Notes under the pieces: generated by a model | Told to the model about the DNA's origin: nothing | The model's input: only the letters and a program-made list of their open reading frames with translations | Databases searched by the model: none | From: Aliterella atlantica CENA595 | Lineage (GTDB): Bacteria; Cyanobacteriota; Cyanobacteriia; Cyanobacteriales; Chroococcidiopsidaceae | DNA length: 64,000 nt | Assembly: GCF_000952155.1 (NCBI RefSeq) | Contig: NZ_JYON01000004.1 | Location: 160,267 to 224,266 of the forward strand | Direction of reading: 5' to 3' | Translations under genes and position numbers: made by a program | In this document: piece by piece, positions 46,666 to 55,770 of the stretch | How the letters are laid out: every line of letters begins with the position of its first letter | How positions within the stretch are numbered: the stretch's first letter is position 1

Positions 46666-48348
46666 ATGTGGCAAGGTTTTTTTCAGATTGGTTTAACTTT
46701 ACTAATAGTAGTAGCGATCGCCCCAATACTCGGAAGATACATAGCAAGAGTATTTTTAGGACAAAAAACATTACTCGATCCCGTGATGGGGAAAGTCGAG
46801 AAGGTAATTTATGCATTAGCTGGAGTACAGCCAAAAGAAGAGATGACGCTTTGGCAATATATCAGAGCAATACTTTACAGCAATCTGGTCATGGGCATTT
46901 TTGTCTACCTAATATTCATTTTGCAAGGAGTTTTGCCCTTAAATCCAACTAATTTAAGTGCGCCTAGTTGGGATTTAGCCTTGCACACAACAATTTCCTT
47001 TATCACTAATACCAACCAGCAACATTACTCAGGCGAGACTACCTATAGTTATGCAAGTCAAATGCTAGCGCTGGGGTTTTTGATGTTCGTCTCGGCGGCT
47101 ACGGGGTTAGCTGTAGGTATAGCTTTTATTCGCGGCTTGACAGGTAGAAGGCTAGGAAACTTTTATGTAGATTTGACGCTATCAATTACGCGCATCTTAC
47201 TACCAATATCGCTAATTAGCGCGCTCGCCCTACTTGTAGCTGGCGTACCAGAAACTTTAAGCCCTCCAGCGACTGTCACCACGTTAGAAGGTGCAACCCA
47301 GTATATCGCTAGAGGACCAGTAGCGCATTTTGAAGCCATCAAACAATTAGGAGAAAACGGCGGCGGCTTTTTTGGCATCAACTCCGCCCACCCGTTCGAG
47401 AATCCTAACGCCTTTACTAATCTCTTAGAAATTGTCCTCATGGCGTGCATTCCTGCATCGCTGATAATTACCTACGGCATCTTTGCAGACAACAAAAAGC
47501 AAGCATGGCTGCTGTTTTGGATGGTATTTATCATTTTTGCAGTATTAGTGGCGATCGCTGCTATCGGTGAATATCAAGGCAACCCGTTAGTTAACACTAT
47601 AATCGGACAACAACCAAACCTAGAAGGCAAAGAAGTTCGCTTCGGCTGGGCGCAAACAGCATTGTGGGCGGTTTTAACTACTGCAACCATGTGCGGTGCA
47701 GTCAATGGAATGCACGATGCCTTGATGCCTACAGGCGGCTTTGCGACTCTATTTAATATGTTCGTGCAGATGGTTTGGGGCGGACAGGGAACGGGTACGG
47801 CTTACTTATTTATCTACCTAATTCTCACGGTATTTTTGACAGGTTTAATGGTAGGTAGAACCCCAGAATTTTTGGGACGCAAAATTGAGAAGCGAGAAAT
47901 TGTCCTAGCTAGTGTAATTTTACTGGTTCACCCCATTGTAGTTTTAATTCCTAGTGCGATCGCTCTAGCTTTTCCTGACACGCTAGCAGGTATCAGCAAC
48001 CCAGGCTTTCACGGTATTTCCCAAGTAATTTACGAATATACCTCGGCGGCGGCTAACAATGGTTCTGGCTTTGAGGGGTTAAAAGATGCAACACTGTGGT
48101 GGAATTTAAGCACCAGTATGAGTATGCTTGCAGGGCGTTACTTGCCAATTATTGCCCTCTTACTACTAGCCGACAGTATGGCAAACAAGCAGCCAGTACC
48201 AGAAACGCCTGGAACATTACGCACCGATACATTGCTATTTACAGGAGTTACAGCCGGAACAATCTTAATTTTGGGAGTATTGACATTCTTCCCAGTTCTA
48301 GCTTTAGGTCCTATCGCCGAAGCCTTTCAACTAATTCGTAATTCGTAA
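46666..48348 (+). CDS. kdpA: Potassium-transporting ATPase subunit KdpA
   Basis: KdpA is the K+ channel-like subunit of the Kdp high-affinity potassium pump. The 560-residue membrane protein has the family's selectivity-filter segments [38 protein letters not shown] and [10 protein letters not shown]. No internal stop or frameshift is seen, and length is normal. However, kdpB and kdpC downstream are damaged, so this subunit probably has no working partner. The last five codons and stop (LIRNS-stop) are made by the TAATTCG tandem repeat. Confidence 0.88.
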   Translation: MWQGFFQIGLTLLIVVAIAPILGRYIARVFLGQKTLLDPVMGKVEKVIYALAGVQPKEEMTLWQYIRAILYSNLVMGIFVYLIFILQGVLPLNPTNLSAPSWDLALHTTISFITNTNQQHYSGETTYSYASQMLALGFLMFVSAATGLAVGIAFIRGLTGRRLGNFYVDLTLSITRILLPISLISALALLVAGVPETLSPPATVTTLEGATQYIARGPVAHFEAIKQLGENGGGFFGINSAHPFENPNAFTNLLEIVLMACIPASLIITYGIFADNKKQAWLLFWMVFIIFAVLVAIAAIGEYQGNPLVNTIIGQQPNLEGKEVRFGWAQTALWAVLTTATMCGAVNGMHDALMPTGGFATLFNMFVQMVWGGQGTGTAYLFIYLILTVFLTGLMVGRTPEFLGRKIEKREIVLASVILLVHPIVVLIPSAIALAFPDTLAGISNPGFHGISQVIYEYTSAAANNGSGFEGLKDATLWWNLSTSMSMLAGRYLPIIALLLLADSMANKQPVPETPGTLRTDTLLFTGVTAGTILILGVLTFFPVLALGPIAEAFQLIRNS

Positions 48349-48366
48349 TTCGTAATTCGTAATTGG
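48332..48366. repeat. Heptanucleotide repeat TAATTCG x4 plus one variant
   Basis: Four exact TAATTCG units are followed by TAATTGG. The array overlaps the end of kdpA and supplies its stop codon TAA (48346-48348). Confidence 0.9.
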
Positions 48367-48437
48367 TGTTTGAAGAATTTTAATAAATTCCTGTATTTAC
48401 TTTTTTGTTTTGATTCCTCTGTAGTTCTCTTAAACCA

Positions 48438-50465
48438 ATGGATTCTATCAAAGCCCAAAAGCTTTACCAAAACGCTGTTAAGCAAGCTTTTATCAAGCTC
48501 AATCCGCGCGTGATGCTGAAAAATCCGGTCATGTTTGTAGTTTATGTAGGAACTATTGTGACTGCATTACTCACAATCGACCCTTATTTATTTGGTCCAC
48601 ACGGCAACAATCTTCGGCTTTTTAATGGCTTAGTTACCTTAATTTTGTTTTTTACTGTTGTATTTGCTAATTTTGCTGAAGCAGTCGCCGCAGGACGCGG
48701 GAAAGCTCAAGCAGATGTTTTGCGTTCTATCAAGTCAGATGCGATCGCTCGTAAATTATTACCTGATGGTACAAGCCAAGAAGTATCTTCAACTACTCTG
48801 CATCGAGGTGATGTGGTTAAAGTAATCCCCGCCGATGGAGAAGTAATTTCAGGAGTCGCGTCCGTAGATGAATCGGCAATTATAGGCGAATCTACTCCCG
48901 TACTCAAACTAGGCTCGGACGACGTAGCAAGCTCTGTTACAGGTGATACGCGAATTGGCTTAGATGAATTAACTATTCAAATTAGTTCCGATCCAGGTAA
49001 AGGATTTATCGATCGGATGATTTCTTTATTAGAAGGAGCAAAACGATCTAAAACACCGAATGAAATTGCCCTTACTGTATTACTTGCAGTCTTAACGTTA
49101 GTCTTTTTATTTGTCGTAGTAACAATTCCTGCACTTGCAAACTATGTCAATACTCCAGTTAGCGTAACGTTGTTGATTGCCTTATTAGTAGCATTGATGC
49201 CCACAACAATCGGTGGCTTACTCAGTGCAATTGGCATAGCTGGGATGGAGCGAGTAGCGCAATTTAACGTAATTGCAACTTCGGGGAGGGCGGTAGAAGC
49301 GTGTGGCGATGTTAACACCTTAGTTTTGGGTAAAACAGGTACGATTACGGTAGGCAACCGTTTGGCAGAAGAGTTGATTCCCGTAAACGGTCATGCGCTA
49401 GTAGATTTAGCGCAAGTAGCTTTAGCAGCAAGCGTATTCGACAATACGCCGGAGGGTAAATCTATCGTTATGCTAGCAGAAAAGTTAGGAGCATCAGTAT
49501 CATGCGATCGCAGCCAAGCCGAAGGCATTGAATTTAGCGCCAAAACACGAATTAGCGGCACAAATTTACCAGATGGCGACGAGGCAAGAAAAGGCGCAGT
49601 AGATGCAATTAAGGGCTTTGTCCGTTCTCGTAGTACGGGAAATATAGCTAATAGCAATAATACTGAACTTGATGCAGCATACGAACGAATTTCACGGTTA
49701 GGGGGTACGCCCTTAGCAGTAGCTCTTAATAACGATATCTACGGCGTAATTTATCTCAAAGACATTATAAAACCAGGAATTCGCGATCGCTTCGATCGGT
49801 TGCGGCGCATGGGTGTAAAAACTGTGATGCTTACTGGCGACAATCGCATTACCGCCGAAACAATTGCCCAAGAGGCAGGAATTGACGACTTTATTGCTGA
49901 AGCTACGCCAGAAGACAAAATCGCAGTCATTCAACGCGAACAAGCGGAAGGTAAGTTAGTTGCAATGACAGGATACGGTACAAATGATGCTCCAGCATTA
50001 GCACAAGCAAATGTCGGCGTAGCTATGAATACAGGTACTCAAGCAGCCAAAGCAGCGGCAAATATGGTCGATTTGGACTCCGATCCTACCAAGCTGATTG
50101 ACATTGTATCAATAGGCAAGCAGTTACTCATTACTCGCGGCGCACTCACGACATTTTCGATTGCTAACGATATTGCCAAATACTTTGCTATTATTCCCGC
50201 CATGTTTGCAGCAGCAGGAATTGGCAGTCTAAATGTGATGGGTTTGGCAAGTGCTAATTCAGCTATTTTGTCAGCACTGATATATAACGCTTTGATTATT
50301 CCAGCTTTGATTCCTTTAGCGCTTAAGGGCGTAGAATTTAGACCTTTGACATCCAATCGATTGTTACAGCGCAACATCCTTATTTATGGATTGGGTGGTG
50401 TCATAGCTCCATTTATAGCTATTAAAGCGATTGATTCGGTAGTTGCAGCAGTGGGATTAGCTTGA
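48438..50465 (+). CDS. kdpB: KdpB P-type ATPase subunit, catalytic residues lost
   Basis: KdpB is the ATP-hydrolysing subunit of the Kdp pump. The 675-residue frame is full-length and mostly well conserved, but key residues are changed. The invariant phosphorylated Asp of DKTGT is Gly298 ([12 protein letters not shown] codon). TGES is IGES (Ile149). The hinge motif GDGTNDAP is GYGTNDAP (Tyr513). QADVG is QANVG (Asn525). Four or five residues usual before IPADGEV in the actuator domain are missing. Each substitution needs one base change. Without the aspartate no phosphoenzyme can form, so the protein is predicted inactive. The nearby kdpC is also broken, which points to an operon in decay rather than sequencing error. 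Confidence 0.9.
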   Translation: MDSIKAQKLYQNAVKQAFIKLNPRVMLKNPVMFVVYVGTIVTALLTIDPYLFGPHGNNLRLFNGLVTLILFFTVVFANFAEAVAAGRGKAQADVLRSIKSDAIARKLLPDGTSQEVSSTTLHRGDVVKVIPADGEVISGVASVDESAIIGESTPVLKLGSDDVASSVTGDTRIGLDELTIQISSDPGKGFIDRMISLLEGAKRSKTPNEIALTVLLAVLTLVFLFVVVTIPALANYVNTPVSVTLLIALLVALMPTTIGGLLSAIGIAGMERVAQFNVIATSGRAVEACGDVNTLVLGKTGTITVGNRLAEELIPVNGHALVDLAQVALAASVFDNTPEGKSIVMLAEKLGASVSCDRSQAEGIEFSAKTRISGTNLPDGDEARKGAVDAIKGFVRSRSTGNIANSNNTELDAAYERISRLGGTPLAVALNNDIYGVIYLKDIIKPGIRDRFDRLRRMGVKTVMLTGDNRITAETIAQEAGIDDFIAEATPEDKIAVIQREQAEGKLVAMTGYGTNDAPALAQANVGVAMNTGTQAAKAAANMVDLDSDPTKLIDIVSIGKQLLITRGALTTFSIANDIAKYFAIIPAMFAAAGIGSLNVMGLASANSAILSALIYNALIIPALIPLALKGVEFRPLTSNRLLQRNILIYGLGGVIAPFIAIKAIDSVVAAVGLA

Positions 50466-50485
50466 AAACGAGCAGTGGAGAAAAA

Positions 50486-50740
50486 ATGAGCCAAATTAGT
50501 AGTGTGGGATCGATCCTTAGGACATTTAGTTTTATCTGGGAGCGGTGGTACAAACAGAAGTTCCCGCTTATTGCTTTTGCCTTGCTGTGTGCGAATTTGC
50601 TGTTTGCTCCAGCTATATATGCAGCAGCTAGCGGTACTTTAGAACGCCAAGCAGCTTGGGCAATTGGCATCCTACTTTTACTGACTGTGGTACTTGTGGG
50701 CTACTTATTTATTGTCGTTTTTCAACCGGAGCGGTTCTAA
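50486..50740 (+). CDS. Small Kdp membrane subunit (KdpF-like / KdpG position)
   Basis: The 84-residue protein has two hydrophobic segments (~28-47 and ~58-78). The second one plus the end, VLVGYLFIVVFQPERF, resembles KdpF, a small stabilising subunit. In Anabaena the kdp operons have an extra gene called kdpG at this place between kdpB and kdpC, and this may be that gene. The ATG at 50486 follows a GGAG site and overlaps the kdpC remnant start (TAATG). With KdpB and KdpC damaged, its role is doubtful. Confidence 0.7.
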   Translation: MSQISSVGSILRTFSFIWERWYKQKFPLIAFALLCANLLFAPAIYAAASGTLERQAAWAIGILLLLTVVLVGYLFIVVFQPERF

Positions 50741-51063
50741 TGTCTATAGCTAGATATACTACTAGAGCAATTCGCATGACTCTAGTTTGGTAGGTAATAT
50801 CTGCAATTATTTACCCCATAGCTGCGATCGCCATTGGTTTTACCTTTCCGTTTCCAGCCAATGCCAGTATATTACATCCGCGCAATACTTCCAAAGTCGT
50901 CTTAGCACTACAACCTACAGCCAAGAAGATGATGCTAAACCTACACGCATTTCTGGAGCTAGCAACCCCGATTTACTCAAACGCCTCCAAGCAGATATCG
51001 GTAAATAAAAACAAGCTGGGATTGGACAACAACTTCGATTGATTTTTATCTACACCTCAGCGT
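50740..51063 (+). pseudogene. kdpC: kdpC remnant (stop, deletion, frameshifts)
   Basis: KdpC is the small subunit that joins KdpA and KdpB. The remnant starts MSIARYTTRAIRMTLVW, then meets an in-frame TAG at 50791. The same frame continues VISAIIYPIAAIAIG and FPFPANASI, the KdpC membrane segment. Then the match jumps to another frame, ITSAQYFQSRLSTTTYS followed by GASNPDLLKRL, after losing part of the central region. A further shift gives KQAGI then YTSA at about 51009-51056. The C-terminal third is absent. So the gene carries at least one nonsense mutation, a deletion and two frame changes. Confidence 0.88.
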
Positions 51064-51217
51064 TTTTTTTGCTGCGATCGCCAGTTTTTGCTTTAGACTG
51101 AGAACGATGTTGCGGTTTATTGTTGTCGTTGGCATCATTTGCATCATCTGCCCAGCCTGGACCATCAACAACGTCTGAAGCCATCCGTACATTTGTGAGA
51201 ATTGTAAAATTTTTCAT
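51050..51217 (-). CDS. Possible 55-residue hydrophilic protein
   Basis: On the minus strand a short frame reads MKNFTILTNVRMASDVVDGP, then GWADDANDANDNNKPQHRSQ and a Lys/Ser-rich end. It is very hydrophilic, with an acidic middle and basic tail. The upstream AGGTAAAAAACT gives a weak ribosome site. It overlaps the tail of the kdpC remnant on the other strand. I recognise no family; it may be a real small gene or a chance frame. Confidence 0.35.
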   Translation of the reverse strand: MKNFTILTNVRMASDVVDGPGWADDANDANDNNKPQHRSQSKAKTGDRSKKNAEV

Positions 51218-51829
51218 AGTTTTTTACCTACTTTTACCTTTTTATACTGGTTTTTGCACTTGCAAATGAAGTTGAGCAACGATAAACAATTGCATAATTC
51301 AATTTAGTTTCTCTTTCGTTAGTTGTAAGTAACTAAATTATTTAATTACGACATACCGCTCGGCTGAGAAATTACTATCTACGCTGCATTTGAATGGTTG
51401 AGTTAATTGCCAAGAAATTAGAACTAATAAAATTAAGTTGCAGATAGTTAATACGTTGGCAAAAATGTTCTGATAATTAGTTCGCTCCATAATTTGGTTA
51501 ATATTGTCTTTGCAGACATTACAGTAGTCGATCGCACTTAACTTAGTTATTAAGTTATATATTCAATAGCTTATTAAAGAAAGTTAGTAGTTAGGTAAAC
51601 GATAGGTAAAGATCGTATTGATTTTTATGAAGAGAATGTTTTATCTGAATTTGAGAATTAATTGAGCTTGAGCTTACTAAGGTGGTAATAAGAATACAAA
51701 CGATTAACTGTAAGCTGTTTACTAAAAATTTATAGCATTGCAAAGATTGTAAGAAGACAAAAGCCAAGCCTGCAATTATGACGCTTGCGTTGGGAAAGCT
51801 AAACACAGTAGTAATAAGACATTAAATAT
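51218..51829. other. Long AT-rich intergenic region
   Basis: About 610 AT-rich bases lie between the kdp relic and the next small gene. A 71-codon minus-strand frame (51591-51806) is hydrophobic but has no ribosome site or recognisable pattern. kdpD, which follows kdpC in Anabaena kdp operons, is not here. No RNA gene was recognised. Confidence 0.45.
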
Positions 51830-52015
51830 ATGTTCGCTGTGCCAGATAAAATCAGTTATGAAGACTTGATGCAGCTTATAGTTATGCAAGCACCAGACCT
51901 AACAGCCGAACAAAAACAGTGGATCGGTAGTGGTTGGGCTGAGGCAAAAAGGCTAAGATACCTCAAACAAGCAAAACTTGACTGTGGATATCACCCTGAT
52001 GGACGCGATCGCTAG
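51830..52015 (+). CDS. Small hypothetical protein, 61 residues
   Basis: The frame encodes FAVPDKISYEDLMQLIVMQA, then APDLTAEQKQWIGSGWAEAKRLRYLKQAK (quoted in part) and a short polar end. It is a compact, helical, soluble protein with amino acid use like that of real genes, but no clear ribosome site. I do not recognise a family. It is isolated, with the convergent DUF1622 gene ending 53 bases downstream. Confidence 0.5.
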   Translation: MFAVPDKISYEDLMQLIVMQAPDLTAEQKQWIGSGWAEAKRLRYLKQAKLDCGYHPDGRDR

Positions 52016-52067
52016 ATCTCTGGTATAAGTCTGTTATTTGGTGGGACAAGCAGGACTACAGAGGGAT

Positions 52068-52556
52068 CTAATCATCCCTGTTGTTAGCACGATTTTGTTC
52101 TACCTGCTGGATTTCGCGTTCCAAAAAGTAGTTAAGCAAAGTTCTTAATAACACGATCGCCCCCAGGTTTAAAATATCCTGGCGAGTAGGCGCAACCGCC
52201 GTCCGTAAAATGTCGCTAGCAACGGTAAATTCTAACCCCAGCGTTAGCACTCGTCCCAATTTTAGGCGGATAGATTCAGTAGCATCAATATGTTGCCTAG
52301 AGTAATACAGCAATTGACGCATATAGGCAAAAATACCTCGAAAGACTGCAACTCCAATTACTACAGTGCCAGCAATTTCTGCACCTGCGGCAAGATAATC
52401 GACAATAATTTTTAACCACGACTCTAAAGGGGTTTCTGATATTGCTTCGCTGCTAGTTTGTCCCGCACTGAGGCTGAGTAATAAAACTAACCCAAAAATT
52501 AAAGATACAGGCAGCACAATACTAACTATAGAATCGCCTGCAGACTCTCGTTTCAT
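52068..52556 (-). CDS. DUF1622 family membrane protein
   Basis: The 162-residue protein has a hydrophobic N-terminal segment (VLPVSLIFGLVLLLSLSAG), a second one around IVDYLAAGAEIAGTVVIGVAV and a third near DILNLGAIVLLRTLLNYFLE. The words RLKLGRVLTLGLEFTVASDI and PTRQDI mark DUF1622. Function is unknown. The ATG at 52556 (MKRESAGDS) is preferred to an upstream TTG. It is divergent from a DUF1345 gene. Confidence 0.82.
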   Translation of the reverse strand: MKRESAGDSIVSIVLPVSLIFGLVLLLSLSAGQTSSEAISETPLESWLKIIVDYLAAGAEIAGTVVIGVAVFRGIFAYMRQLLYYSRQHIDATESIRLKLGRVLTLGLEFTVASDILRTAVAPTRQDILNLGAIVLLRTLLNYFLEREIQQVEQNRANNRDD

Positions 52557-52731
52557 GGCACATTTCTCACGTATCAATACATCTTTATCTTGGCGAACAT
52601 AGAAATTGCATCCTTCTAGTTGGGGAGATAAAATAAGTACGTTCGATACGAGCTAAAAGTTAGCTCTTTTGGTTAGCTAGCAGAAATAGAACACAATATA
52701 TACTAAAATCTGGCTTTGATAGAGATATTCT

Positions 52732-53412
52732 GTGCGTTCTACCTCTAAGATTAGGTCTTTTAAGGTCCTAGCTGCCCGACCGCGATTGTTGACATCTATT
52801 GGCGTTGCTGGATTAGTATTTATCTTCCTCCCAGATTGGTTGCGCTTGTCAGCCCGTGTTATCGTTGCTTGGGATTGTGGGGCAATTTGTTTTTTAGTTT
52901 TGGTAGGATTGCTAATTCATCAAGCTACCCCCCAACGGATGCGTCGTCGAGCGCAAATGGAAGATGAAGGGCGCTGGACAATTTTGGCACTTGTAATTAT
53001 TGCTGCTTGCATTAGCCTTTTAGCGATTGGATTTATGCTTAAAGACAATAAAGGGCTACCTGCATCAGTATTGACATTGCATTTAGGGCTTGCAGGCTTA
53101 ACAGTTGTCACATCTTGGTTACTGATGCATACAATATTTGCTTTGCACTACGCACATGGATATTACATGAGCGATCGCCAAGATGCAAATTCCCCGCAAG
53201 TTGGAGGCTTGGATTTTCCTCAAGACACTCAGCCGGATTACTGGGACTTTCTATATTTTTCGTTTGTAATTGGGATGACGTGTCAAGTAAGCGACGTGCA
53301 GATCGTGTCAAAAGAGATGAGACGATTAGCTTTAGGACATGGAATTATCACTTTCTTTTTCAATACGGTAATTCTAGCACTGAGTATAAATCTGATCGCT
53401 GGGCAGGTTTAA
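52732..53412 (+). CDS. DUF1345 family membrane protein
   Basis: The 226-residue inner-membrane protein starts with GTG and has about five or six hydrophobic segments. DUF1345 features are VIVAWDCGAICFLVLVG, WLLMHTIFALHYAHGYY and DFLYFSFVIGMTCQVSDVQI. Function is unknown. The 175-base divergent gap to the DUF1622 gene is shared promoter space; the two membrane proteins may work together, but that is only inferred from position. Confidence 0.85.
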   Translation: MRSTSKIRSFKVLAARPRLLTSIGVAGLVFIFLPDWLRLSARVIVAWDCGAICFLVLVGLLIHQATPQRMRRRAQMEDEGRWTILALVIIAACISLLAIGFMLKDNKGLPASVLTLHLGLAGLTVVTSWLLMHTIFALHYAHGYYMSDRQDANSPQVGGLDFPQDTQPDYWDFLYFSFVIGMTCQVSDVQIVSKEMRRLALGHGIITFFFNTVILALSINLIAGQV

Positions 53413-53619
53413 CAGCGACCAGTTTTACAGTGACCACTAACCAGTTGCGATTAGATAGTAGATGTTTGTAAGAAAACTCAACGCTATTACCTAAATATTT
53501 ATCATTTGCCGTTCTATTTACTTTGATAGCGTAGAGATTAATAGTCTCATCTATGTAACTAACTATTTATCCTTAGTAAATGCCGTTTTATAGGCTTTTC
53601 GCCTCAATATAACGGTAGT

Positions 53620-55641
53620 ATGCTTGCGCGTCAGCTTATGTTAGGCAAGATATTAAATCAGCGTTACCAGATCGGTCAAATTCTAAGTGCAGGCGGGTTT
53701 TGTCAAACTTACCTAGCCGAAGATATTATCTTGAGCGATCGCCCTACTTGTATTATCAAACATTTATTACCGACAACTAGCAATTACTCTAAATCGCTAC
53801 CAAATCTCCAGCATTTATTTACTAGAGAAGTAGAAGCTTTAGAAAAATTGGGCGATTATGACCGCGTTCCTCGTCTTTTGGATCGTTTTGAAGAAGATGG
53901 AGAATTTTACTTAGTCCAAGAATTAATTGTAGGGCATTCTCTCAGTATGGAGATTTACCCTGGTTGTCGCTGGATGGAACGCCAAGTTATTCAACTGCTG
54001 CAAGAAGTATTAGAAATTTTAGAAGTTATTCACAGTCACGGCTTAATTCATCGCGACCTCAAACCGAGCAATTTAATTAGAAGAGACAGCGACGACCAAT
54101 TAGTTTTGATTGATTTTGGCGCAGTTAAGCAAGCTTGGACTCAAGTAGTTACAGACAGAGAAAGAACCTATAATGTTTTTGCTACAGGTATAGGTGCAAC
54201 GATCGCAATTGGTACGCCAGGATATATGCCAGCCGAACAAGAACGGGGAATACCGCGTCCTAGCAGCGATATTTATGCTTTAGGAACAATTGCGCTGTAC
54301 GCATTAACAGGTTTAAGTCCTACTGATTTACGCGAAGACTCAGACACAGGTGAAATTCTGTGGCAACAACACAGCGTAGTTAGCAATGAACTGGCGATCG
54401 TTCTCGATAAAATGGTACGCTATCACTTCAAAGACCGCTATCAATCTGCTAGCGAAGCCTTACAAGCACTTCAGCCACTAATTGCGCGTCACATCTCGCC
54501 AATTGAGAAATTGGAACCAGCTATCGCTGTAAGGCACAACAATAAGCTCGTTCAGCCAAAATTAGAGCGCAATACTGCTAAAAATAGCTACGCTCATCGA
54601 TTTACGTTATCGCTCGGCTTAACAGTAGGAGTAACTTCTGTATTGGCTTTAATAGCTACAACATACTACCTTTTACAAATGCCTGCTGTTAGCTTAAAAG
54701 CTGAAAAGTCTTTAGCTTCTGCTGTCGCCATCAAGAAAAATGCTTTAAAAGATGTATCTTTAGTTCGTACTCTTCAAGGTCATGCAGATGTAGTTTGGTC
54801 AGTTGCTCCTAGCTTTGATAGTCAAACCATTGTTAGCAGTAGTGGAGACAAAACAATTAAAGTCTGGAACTTGCTTACAGGCGACCTACTGCGTACCATC
54901 AGCGGAAATACAGACTATGTTTTAGACGTTGCTCTAGCTGCTGGCGATCGCACTCTTGTCAGCAGCAGCTATGCTACTGATAATGCAATTCATACTTGGA
55001 ATTTGCCTACTGGCGAACTTCGTTCTAGTGTATTTAAAGATGCAGGTCGTGTCTGGTCAGTAGCGCTTAGTTCTGACAATCAAACACTAGCTAGTAGTAA
55101 CGAAGATGGCACAATTAAAGTGTGGGATTTACCTACAGGGCAATTGCGTTATAACCTTGTCGGTCATCAAGGCAAAGTTTGGTCGGTAGCTATTAGTCAT
55201 AACGGTCAAATGCTGGCTAGTACAAGCTCAGATAAAACAATTAAGCTATGGGATTTACGTAGCAGAGAGCTTTTACATACATTTACAGGACATTTGGATA
55301 GAGTAAGAACAGTTGCATTTAGCCCAGACGGACAAACTTTAGTTTCTGGTAGTTGGGATAAAACTATTAAAGTGTGGGATTTACCCAATAAAAAACTACT
55401 GCATACTCTGACTGGACACTCAGGGTATATTAACTCTGTCGCTGTTAGCCCAGACGGTCAAACAATTGCTAGCGCTAGCGACGATCGCACAATTAAGCTA
55501 TGGAATAGAGATGGTAGATTGCTACGCACTCTAACAGGGCATTTGGATAATGTAAATTCTGTCAAATTCAACCCTGACGGAACGATGTTAATTAGCGGTA
55601 GCGGCGATAAAACGGTCAAAGTTTGGCGCTTAGATTCTTAA
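53620..55641 (+). CDS. Membrane Ser/Thr protein kinase with seven WD40 repeats
   Basis: The 673-residue protein has a kinase domain at ~9-290: glycine-rich LSAGGFCQTYLAE, catalytic loop HRDLKPSN, and DFG in LIDFGAVKQ, all intact. One membrane helix follows at ~328-350 (LTVGVTSVLALIATTYYLL). Seven WD40 repeats fill ~370-673 and should fold as one beta-propeller outside the membrane. The repeats become closer to consensus toward the C-terminus (GHLDRVRTVAFSPDGQTLVS). Kinase-WD40 proteins are typical of filamentous and related cyanobacteria. The target is unknown. Confidence 0.93.
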   Translation: MLARQLMLGKILNQRYQIGQILSAGGFCQTYLAEDIILSDRPTCIIKHLLPTTSNYSKSLPNLQHLFTREVEALEKLGDYDRVPRLLDRFEEDGEFYLVQELIVGHSLSMEIYPGCRWMERQVIQLLQEVLEILEVIHSHGLIHRDLKPSNLIRRDSDDQLVLIDFGAVKQAWTQVVTDRERTYNVFATGIGATIAIGTPGYMPAEQERGIPRPSSDIYALGTIALYALTGLSPTDLREDSDTGEILWQQHSVVSNELAIVLDKMVRYHFKDRYQSASEALQALQPLIARHISPIEKLEPAIAVRHNNKLVQPKLERNTAKNSYAHRFTLSLGLTVGVTSVLALIATTYYLLQMPAVSLKAEKSLASAVAIKKNALKDVSLVRTLQGHADVVWSVAPSFDSQTIVSSSGDKTIKVWNLLTGDLLRTISGNTDYVLDVALAAGDRTLVSSSYATDNAIHTWNLPTGELRSSVFKDAGRVWSVALSSDNQTLASSNEDGTIKVWDLPTGQLRYNLVGHQGKVWSVAISHNGQMLASTSSDKTIKLWDLRSRELLHTFTGHLDRVRTVAFSPDGQTLVSGSWDKTIKVWDLPNKKLLHTLTGHSGYINSVAVSPDGQTIASASDDRTIKLWNRDGRLLRTLTGHLDNVNSVKFNPDGTMLISGSGDKTVKVWRLDS

Positions 55642-55663
55642 TAGCAACCGCAATCAACCAGGA

Positions 55664-55701
55664 ATTCATCTGCGTGTATCTGCGTGCATCTGCGTTCGTA
55701 G
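55664..55701. repeat. Dispersed ATCTGCGT-type repeat, copy 3
   Basis: CATCTGCGTG, TATCTGCGTG and CATCTGCGTT follow each other in 10-base units, ending TCGTAG. Same family as 16616-16639 and, inverted, 19541-19572. It lies 22 bases after the kinase stop. Confidence 0.8.
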
Positions 55702-55770
55702 AAGTTTAATGCATTGTGCCTACGATCGCTCTTAAAATAAGAAAAGCTAGATTTCCGCTACTTAACCCCC

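Noticed and set aside
46587..46952. 121-codon plus-strand frame before kdpA
   Set aside because: Overlaps the start of kdpA in another frame; no independent support.
51591..51806. 71-codon hydrophobic minus-strand frame
   Set aside because: Lies in AT-rich non-coding DNA with no ribosome site; hydrophobicity follows from composition.
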